Source: Nigrospora sphaerica (lineage: Eukaryota; Ascomycota; Sordariomycetes; Amphisphaeriales; Apiosporaceae). From it: a DNA stretch of 64,000 nt. Under the pieces are notes generated by a model. It had not been told where the DNA came from. It saw only the letters and a list, made by a program, of their open reading frames with translations, and did not search any database. The translations under genes and the position numbers were made by a program. The stretch is from the NCBI GenBank assembly GCA_018287875.1, contig JAGVVL010000018.1, positions 310,001-374,000 on the forward strand, written 5' to 3'. Positions 57,767 through 64,000 of the stretch are shown here, in pieces. Position 1 is the first letter of the stretch; each line of letters opens with the position of its first letter.

Positions 57767-58064
57767 GGAACCAAGAAACCCCAAACTGTAGGGAGTCTGG
57801 TGGAAAGACACGGTCGTGAGGTCGATCCCAAGGGACAATCAGGTGAGGATATCTTTGATCAAGATGATCCTCAACGTAGGGAAGTAAAAGAAGCTCAAAA
57901 TAGTCACGAAAAATGAGCGTGAAGTGCCGTAGTAAGAGTAGCAGTGTATTAGAAGGAGGGAAAAGCGCGCTGTCCCTCTGGCTATGAACTGGACTACCAA
58001 AGCCTAACTTATACTTGTGTAAACCCTTAATCAAGGCTTACGTAAGAGCCCTGGCCCGGTCTCA
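57767..58064 (-). repeat. Solo LTR of a related, diverged family (298 bp)
   Basis: On the minus strand it starts TGAGACCGGG and contains GGGATCGACCTCACGACCG followed by TGTCTTTCCACCAG, shared with the 323-bp LTRs. It ends GGTTCC. Flanks GTAAT (57762-57766) and ATAAT (58065-58069) look like a 5-bp target duplication with one G/A change. It sits immediately next to the pogo-like element's end. Confidence 0.7.
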
Positions 58065-58655
58065 ATAATTTGTTAACTTTTTAAAAATACTTATTAATGT
58101 TACTAAAAAAGTTTAAAACCTTTATTTATATAATAAAGTTCGACTTAATTTGCCTTAGCTTAAAAAGGTAGCGAGCTATTAACTCTAGCTTTTAGTCACC
58201 GATAACTAAGATAGCACACTCCGAAAGGGGTCTTTACTACACTCCTATAACCCTTAAAAATACGCTTGTTAAAGAATGAAGTATACTAACCCGCTACTCG
58301 GCGGCTAATTATTAGCACGGAGACGGCCCTCACGGATCGCCCCCCTCTAACACTCTCACTGGACACGACCATAACTGGCGGTGGCAACGGGAACGGCCTG
58401 TATATAGAACGCCTACCCAGTGCACGATACTGAAGGATAGACACGCTAAGCGTTATTAAACGGTCCCTAGCGCGCTATACACACTACGGGTGTGAAGGCT
58501 TAGCAAGCCTATTAAATAGCGTTAAATATAACTAACTAACTAACTAACAGTATTTCATGACCAGCAGGATCAGTCCTCTTGAGAAAACCGTCGAAGATAA
58601 GCATCAGCGTCATGAAAAATGAAAAACGCAAGCCTTAAATCTCGGCCTCGACTAG
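58065..58655. other. AT-rich spacer with short AACT tandem repeat
   Basis: RIP-like TA-rich sequence; an (AACT)n stretch lies at about 58530-58550. No gene was recognised. Confidence 0.45.
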
Positions 58656-58658
58656 GGT

Positions 58659-59051
58659 CTAGTCGCCATTGCAATACTGCCCAGCCAGGCCATCGCCCAT
58701 CCCCTCGTCATCCTGACCAGCATCTCGGTCTTCATTATTCTGCGTTTCCTCCAGAATTTCCAGTCCCAGCTTCACAGCATCGGTGAACAGGCCGAGCCCA
58801 TCCACCGTCCAGAGGGCGCACCGCAGAATCAAATCATGCGCCCCGTGTCGGTGGCCGCGGTGTGGCACGGCAGCGGGGTCTTCTGAGCTCTCTTGCGGCC
58901 CAAAGGAGGGAGGATCCCGCGCTGTGTCTCTGGCGACGCCTGCGGTTGCGTTATCTATATTGGTTTCGGGGACGACGGGCGTGAAGTTGGCGTTTGACAA
59001 TGTCCTGTGATACTTGCTGTTCTCTTCGTGTGCGGAGAAGCAGGGGACCAC
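58659..59051 (-). CDS. Possible small acidic ORF downstream of the unknown gene
   Basis: A 130-codon open frame on the minus strand with a mixed, Asp/Glu-rich composition and an LGLFTDAVKLGLEILEE helix. It starts four bases after the stop of the gene at 59055-59990. It could be a 3' exon of that gene joined by an unseen intron, a separate short gene or a chance frame. No domain is recognised. Confidence 0.3.
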   Translation of the reverse strand: MVPCFSAHEENSKYHRTLSNANFTPVVPETNIDNATAGVARDTARDPPSFGPQESSEDPAAVPHRGHRHGAHDLILRCALWTVDGLGLFTDAVKLGLEILEETQNNEDRDAGQDDEGMGDGLAGQYCNGD

Positions 59052-59054
59052 GCT

Positions 59055-59990
59055 CTAGAGGATCCCAGCGTCGATTACGGCGCAGAAACGCGCGGCTTCT
59101 GTGTCGCTGGAGCCGCCACATGCGTTGAATATCGGTATGGTTCCTCCGGTTCGGATGTACATTCGGAGCCAGCGGGTGGTCTCGTTGGCTGAGTTCTTGT
59201 ATGTGCGGGCAAAGGCATCGATCTTTTCGGATTGGCTCATTTCTGCGCCGGGCTGCCGGACCGGGTTGAGAGTTGTAGGAAGGTGGTCGGTAAGATGATT
59301 TTCGGCTTCGCTGAACACCACCCCATCCGCGCTGTCGGAACTGCTCTCCTCACTAACAGTGAAGCGCGATTCGGCAGGGGTGAGAAGCTCTCTGCTCTCA
59401 CCCGAGCCGGAGCAGGAAGTCTTCTCGTCTGCCGCTGAGGTAGATCGCTCGAGTAAGATATCCTCGGCAGCGCCCTTATTGGAGTCGGAACTGACGTCTT
59501 CCAATGTCTTGGTGTTCCCTGCGGTGGCGGCAAGGTCGGAGTACTTGATATACAAGTCTTCGGTAGCCACGCGATCGTCTCCGAATCGGCGCTTTTGAAC
59601 GTGAATCGGATGATCGTCCCACTGGCTTTGAAGGTAGACAACTTCACGTACGCGCGCAAGGTCGCCATGAGCCTCCTTGCCTCTGGTGCAGCGAATCTTG
59701 CGGGCCAGCGTTCTGAGGTCACGTAAAGTGCCACTCGCGTTTTTGCAGTAGTGACTGAACAGGCAGCGCAGGCACTTCTCTTCGTTTTCTACGGCCCAGC
59801 AACCACTGTCGTTCTGACCGTCGGCCACGCGCAAGATGCAGCACACGCACGGATACGCATTCTCGTACGCAACGGTGAAGCTCTGGCCGAAAACATGGAA
59901 CTCCTTGGAGGGAAAAGGGCGGACAGAATCACAGCGGTACGTCCAGGTGTAATCTATGATGGGGGACTCCAAAGCGTCGTTTCGGTCCAT
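59055..59990 (-). CDS. Unknown protein with N-terminal cysteine cluster
   Basis: The open frame continues upstream to 60341, but the most natural start is the ATG at 59990 (MDRNDALES), giving 311 aa. Residues about 45-80 hold clustered cysteines, AYPCVCCILR, then CWAVENEEKCLRCLFSHYC, a pattern suggesting metal binding and loosely like DUF3716-type fungal proteins. A basic stretch (TLARKIRCTRGKEAHGDLAR) follows, then a Ser/Glu-rich middle and a short C-terminal helix. No enzyme motif is visible. It has normal gene-like composition although it lies between RIP-hit transposons. An upstream exon cannot be excluded. Confidence 0.55.
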   Translation of the reverse strand: MDRNDALESPIIDYTWTYRCDSVRPFPSKEFHVFGQSFTVAYENAYPCVCCILRVADGQNDSGCWAVENEEKCLRCLFSHYCKNASGTLRDLRTLARKIRCTRGKEAHGDLARVREVVYLQSQWDDHPIHVQKRRFGDDRVATEDLYIKYSDLAATAGNTKTLEDVSSDSNKGAAEDILLERSTSAADEKTSCSGSGESRELLTPAESRFTVSEESSSDSADGVVFSEAENHLTDHLPTTLNPVRQPGAEMSQSEKIDAFARTYKNSANETTRWLRMYIRTGGTIPIFNACGGSSDTEAARFCAVIDAGIL

Positions 59991-60500
59991 GACGGAAGGG
60001 TTGCAGGGTCGAGGGATACGAAGACAATGTCCGAGTGACGGGAATTGATGGTTTGCAGTGAAAAAGGTACCTGTAAGATAACAAGTTAATAAGCGACTGT
60101 ACCCGTTCGAAATGTGAAAACATGACGGCAAGGCATGCATCAACCTGCAAGCAGTGGGAAGCCTATCATGGGCGCGCGCGTGCAACGTACGTAGTTCCGA
60201 GTACCCAGAGGTAAAGGGCGGAGGTGGGCGACCAAGGTGGGACAAGAGACATGTTGACGATTGTACCCTTCGCTGGGAAGCGTGGAACGCAGGACCGGAA
60301 AGGGCTTGGATTAAGGAACCCGCACGGAGGCACTGAGTCAAACCACTTGATCGAAGTTACTTGGACTACATTACCTTGCGCAGGATCTTGGTAGAGGGTG
60401 TTGTGTCGAAGCTATTTGACCGAAGGCAGTAAGCTCGAGCCCCCCTCAGCGCACCGCACCATCACCGCACCACCAAAAAAGGAGAAACACCATAAGTCAA

Positions 60501-60523
60501 TTATTATTATTATTATTATTATT
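60501..60523 (-). repeat. (TAA)n 3' tail of the LINE
   Basis: Seven TTA units plus TT on the plus strand, i.e. a TAA-repeat on the LINE's coding strand just past ORF2. Simple-repeat tails of this type mark LINE 3' ends. Confidence 0.8.
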
Positions 60524-60706
60524 CTTACACCTAGCGACCTATTTAGGCCATGAGGACCCCCTGCGCATCTTAGCCTAGGAAAACCGTTCCGGGCTGACGT
60601 CCGGCCGGAGGAAAAACCTAGGTTCCGCTGCGTCGTGCCGCTTCTATCTACTCTTTGACCTGCCATACCGAGATCGGGCTTAGCGCGCCCGCTTCCTAGC
60701 TGATAA

Positions 60707-61790
60707 ATTAATTCGTTAGCTGGAACATGTCCAGCCTTCCGGAGCGGAGTAGCCATCTCGCAATAATTCCTGCTTTTCCTAGGGTGTCGAGCATCCTGTC
60801 TGTGTCTATCGGTCCTCCTAGAGCTTGGACAAGGTGCTCTCGTCTTTCTCTTTCCTGTGGGCAGAAAACGAGGATATACCGGACGGTCTCCCTGCCCTGA
60901 CTGCAGACGCACCAAGGGCTGTCGAAGCCTGGAACCCTATGCTTAAAAAGAAAGTCTCGCAGCTTAATCTTGCTAGTCCTCGCTTGAACAAGGATAGAGC
61001 TCTCCGCCTTATGGAGTCCCTTATAGAGCTTAAGGACGTGCTTATCTAGCGGTATCTTAGTTGCTGCTAGGGCTCGTGCTATTCGATTTTGCTACGTTTA
61101 TTGCTATCTTTAAAGCCAGTCTCTCTCCTCGGCCTTATGTGCTAAGTCTCCAGCTAGCTATTCATCTAGCCACCTCTTACAATTAGGAGCGTAAGGGCCT
61201 TTCAGTCTGCGTTGGCGAGTCGGTCTTGTTAGGATCTATCTAGCTGCGCTATCGCATCTCGCTTGGATAAGTGATGCGATACGCGGCTGTTGGAGCCTCT
61301 CTTCCGATGCCGCCACCCTTCTGTTGAGCCACGTGTCTAAAGGGGACACGTAAGCTTCCGTTTCTAGTACTGCGGTGGCCGTAGCTTTAAAAGCTCCTGT
61401 GACCTTTCGGAGGCACTCTGTCTGGACGTTGTTGAGTGCCTTGGCTCTATTTTTCGAGATCTAGCGGTGCCACTCTAAAGCTCCATAGCCTATCGCAGAC
61501 TCTACAACGGCTATATAGAATTGGCGGGCTCGCTAGAGAGACGCGCCCCACGTCGAGCCGGCTATCCGGTCTAGAGCGTAGACCTGCGTTGCCATCTTCT
61601 TCGATATCGACTGGATATGGACGTCTCAGCGGAGACGTCTATCCACCTGGATGCCAAGGACGCGGCAGGAGTCTTCTGGTTCGATTTCGTGACCTTCTAA
61701 GGTTATCTTCGTGTCCGGACCTTTCCGTCTTCGAGAGAAGTAGACTAGGTGATATTTCTGGACTGCGAAGGTTATGCCGTGGCTGACTGC
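60707..61790 (-). pseudogene. LINE ORF2 C-terminal region
   Basis: The minus strand reads a TGAFKATATAVLETEAYV block (about 61345-61400) and, near the end, CVCSQGRETVRYILVFC, a cysteine motif like the C-terminal knuckle of Tad1-group ORF2 with Tyr where His is usual. A few stops interrupt it. No RNase H catalytic core was recognised. Confidence 0.65.
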
Positions 61791-62650
61791 CTATTCTTTA
61801 CAGATCCTATGAGCGGCTTCTAGCCGCTCGCAGGTCTGCTCGGGGTTTAAGCCGAAGCCTACAAGGTTCGTGTCGTCTACGAAGGCGATAGTGGCTATCC
61901 CGGGGATAGCACGGAGGGCCTTATAAAGGCCGGCTGTGTAGAGGCAGAAGAGGATGGGCGATAAGGGTGAGCCCTGCGGGACGCCTGCCGGGACCGGGAT
62001 CTCGTCCGATTCCTGGCCGTCGAAGAGCAGTGTGGTGGATCGGTTAGAGAGGAAGCTGTGTATCCAATTAATAGTCCATATAGGTACTCGGAGCGCTCGT
62101 AGGTTGCCGAGGAGTCTATTATGGTCAACGGAGTCGAAAGCACCCGAGATATCTAGCGATAGGAGGGTCGCAGCGCCTCTATGCTTCCAGGCTGTGCGGA
62201 CTAGGTCTGTGAGCAGCCGTAGCGCGGTTTCTGTAGAGCGGCCCTTCCGGTTGCCCATCTGTTCGTCCGGGAGGAGTCCGTTCTCTTCGGCAAAGCTAGC
62301 CAGCCGTTGCGCTAATAAGCTTTCGATCGTCTTCCCTATAGTGTTAAGTAACGTAATAGGCCTCCAGCTGTTAGCTTAGTGGTACTCGTTTAGCTGTTTT
62401 CCGGGTTTCCAGAGGATGACTGTTACTACTTTACGGAACGCTGTTGGGTAGTATCCTATACGCTAGCATACCTCTGTTAAAGAGGCTAAGGCACAGAAGA
62501 GGGGTTCTCCTAGTCGTTTAAGGAATCAATTAGGAAGCTGGTCTAGTCTAGGTGCCTTCCACTGGCCTGCCTTAGTGAGGACTTCTTACACTTAGTCCGC
62601 CGTCACCTTCCGGTCCATATCGAGAGGCGGTGCAAGCCGGTGCGTTATTC
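61791..62650 (-). pseudogene. LINE ORF2 reverse transcriptase domain
   Basis: An open piece at 61791-62258 contains LLSLDISGAFDSVDHNRLL, AGVPQGSPLSPILF and FVDDTNLVGFG, the key RT blocks with both catalytic aspartates present. N-terminal RT sequence continues to about 62650 with stops. It would reverse-transcribe LINE RNA at the nicked target. Confidence 0.88.
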
Positions 62651-63131
62651 GGAACCCGGTGTGCGCGGCCTTAGGAAGGGGATAAAATCTTTCCCGAAAG
62701 GCCTTTGTTTTCTCTTTGTGGGTCGTTGCTTCGCCTTATGGAGTGTGTAGTGTAGGGACGGCTGGTGGTAGCGGTGGCGCGGCTCCTTCGGTTCTAGCCC
62801 ATCTTGCGATTTTCTATACTCCGGCTGGCTGGCTAGAAGCCTCGTGGAGCATGGTTCTCCATGTCGCTGTTTTTGCTATACGGATCGCCTTCTTTTTTAT
62901 AAGGGATGCTTACTGGAGCGCTCGCCAGGTTTCGTCTGTCCTATCGGAGAGCCATGTCCGCTGGGTTTTCCTCTCTTTCTCTATAGCCTCCCTTATTTCG
63001 TTGTTCCATTAGGCCTTGCCTTTCCCTTTAAGATAGCGAAGGGGGGCAGCTAAGTCGGCTATCTTAGTCAGCTCCTTAATTAATATTTCGGTGTATCTGT
63101 CGATGTCCTCTGGTGTCTTTAGTGACTCTGG

Positions 63132-63960
63132 TTATGGTAGGTATGCTGCTTTAGCCTTCGCTTGGTTATAGTCAGCTGTTTTCCAGCTGCGCCGTGGCTT
63201 ATTCTGGGGGTCGTTTCGATCTCCAGCTACGCGTATCACCTGTGGGAGGTGATCAGAGCCAGCGTACAGGGCGTATCCGTTGTAGGCGACTCGGAGGTCC
63301 TCCGTGGCCCAGGCTAGGTCAATTGTAGAGTCCGCGCACCCTCTTCGAGTCCATGTCGGCACTCCGGGGGGGGGGGGGGGGGGGGTGATTAGCTGGAGTC
63401 TCCATTGCTCTGCTAGTTGGAGCAGCTTATCGGCTGCCCTGTAGGGTCGGACGTTATGTCCTCCCTAGACGGGGTGGTGGACGTTAAAGTCGCCTATGAG
63501 GACTGTTCGTCCTAGCTGGGGGCCGGTAAGGAGGGTTTCGATAGCTGGCAGGTCTAATCTGTTAATAAACCCGGGAGGAGGTGAGTATACGTAAATAACG
63601 GTTATAGGATTGTCTGGCAGCTGGATTGTGACATAGCACCTATCTGGCTGCGCCTTATAGGTCCACTGTACTAAGGGGAACTTCTTGTTAATATAGATAC
63701 ATGCTCTACCTCCCTCGGTAGCGTATAAGAGGTAGTACAGAGAGGATTTTAGGCAATAGGTAGTCGGCATATATAGGTTTCGCTAGGGCTCTTAGATAGC
63801 TAGGATATCGTACTCTTCGGAGATAGCATCGACTGCCGGGATCTGTGCTTTCTTGCTTTTCTACGTGTTCCAGTGTAGGATCTTTAGCGCTGTTATAGTC
63901 GAGCGTGGATGCTGTTCAGTGTTAACTCCGGTGTTTCGATATCCATGTCGTCTATCTCTT
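63132..63960 (-). pseudogene. LINE ORF2 endonuclease domain
   Basis: The minus strand shows LIGDFNVHHP (about 63470-63500) and GSDHLPQVI (about 63225-63260), two signature motifs of exonuclease-endonuclease-phosphatase nucleases that nick the target site. A 20-G tract lies between them at 63366-63385 and breaks the frame. Confidence 0.82.
63366..63385 (+). repeat. Poly(G) homopolymer, 20 G
   Basis: Copy 1 of the LINE has only AAGGGGAGTG at the equivalent place (about 6052-6061), so the G run is an expansion or an assembly error. Confidence 0.9.
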
Positions 63961-64000
63961 CGTAGGTTCTGCTGCGGGCTCTGCCAGTGCTTCTAGTACG

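Larger units (their letters stand above)
60500..64000 (-). mobile_element. Tad1-like LINE (copy 2), runs off the right edge
   Basis: The 3' end is marked by a (TAA)n tail on the minus strand (60501-60523). Moving right, the minus strand encodes a C-terminal tail, RT and an EEP-type endonuclease, and continues beyond 64000. The region 63125-64000 aligns with 5813-6700. It keeps longer open frames and more CG than copy 1, so it is less RIP-mutated, although stops are present. Confidence 0.88.

Noticed and set aside
59991..60341. Upstream extension of the unknown gene to 60341
   Set aside because: The added part has low-quality composition with no recognisable feature; the ATG at 59990 leads directly into the protein-like part, though an upstream exon is not excluded.
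1..64000. Starship-type giant element (tyrosine recombinase captain)
   Set aside because: No captain-like recombinase or matching ends were recognised; the repeats are explained by ordinary LTR, LINE and pogo elements.

Overview
The window comes from a filamentous ascomycete, most likely a Sordariomycete-type Pezizomycotina. Its genes are GC-rich with short 57-90 nt introns, GT..AG borders and CTAAC/CTAAT-like branch points. Its transposons carry many in-frame TAA/TAG codons and AT-rich drift of the kind left by repeat-induced point mutation (RIP). Protein families (PNGase A, fungal P450s, wax-synthase-like MBOAT, pogo/Fot1, Tad1-like LINEs) agree.

Layout. 1-8.05 kb: a minus-strand Ty3/gypsy element (gag, protease, RT, RNase H, integrase, one LTR at 5288-5812) that has landed inside a minus-strand LINE. 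9.4-22.1 kb: a gene island with a ten-AT-hook protein, a secreted PNGase A-type amidase, a 110-aa cysteine-rich secreted protein (three small exons) and a 376-aa secreted protein. 23.9-25.8 kb: a decayed coding region. 25.9-36.6 kb: three minus-strand cytochrome P450 genes and, divergently, a 640-aa gene that joins a PAPS-type sulfotransferase to a membrane-bound O-acyltransferase (MBOAT, wax-synthase type). 39.9-40.5 kb: a small secretory protein with three lysine/alanine-rich repeats. 41-58 kb: a transposon block with a strongly degraded LINE RT, a solo LTR (TSD AATAT), a complete 12.3-kb LTR retrotransposon (43043-55350; 323-bp LTRs, TSD AGTAA) carrying about 4.7 kb of extra coding-like sequence after integrase, a pogo-like DNA transposon (55894-57760) and a second, related solo LTR. 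59.0-60.0 kb: an unknown gene. 60.5-64 kb: a less degraded LINE of the same family as the one at the left end, running off the right edge.

How the genes may work together. The three P450s and the sulfotransferase-acyltransferase fusion look like a tailoring cluster for a hydroxylated, then sulfated and/or acylated metabolite. No PKS, NRPS or terpene cyclase is visible here, so the scaffold enzyme is outside the window or unlinked. The most unusual features are this fusion gene and the large retrotransposon with one antisense and one sense extra ORF.
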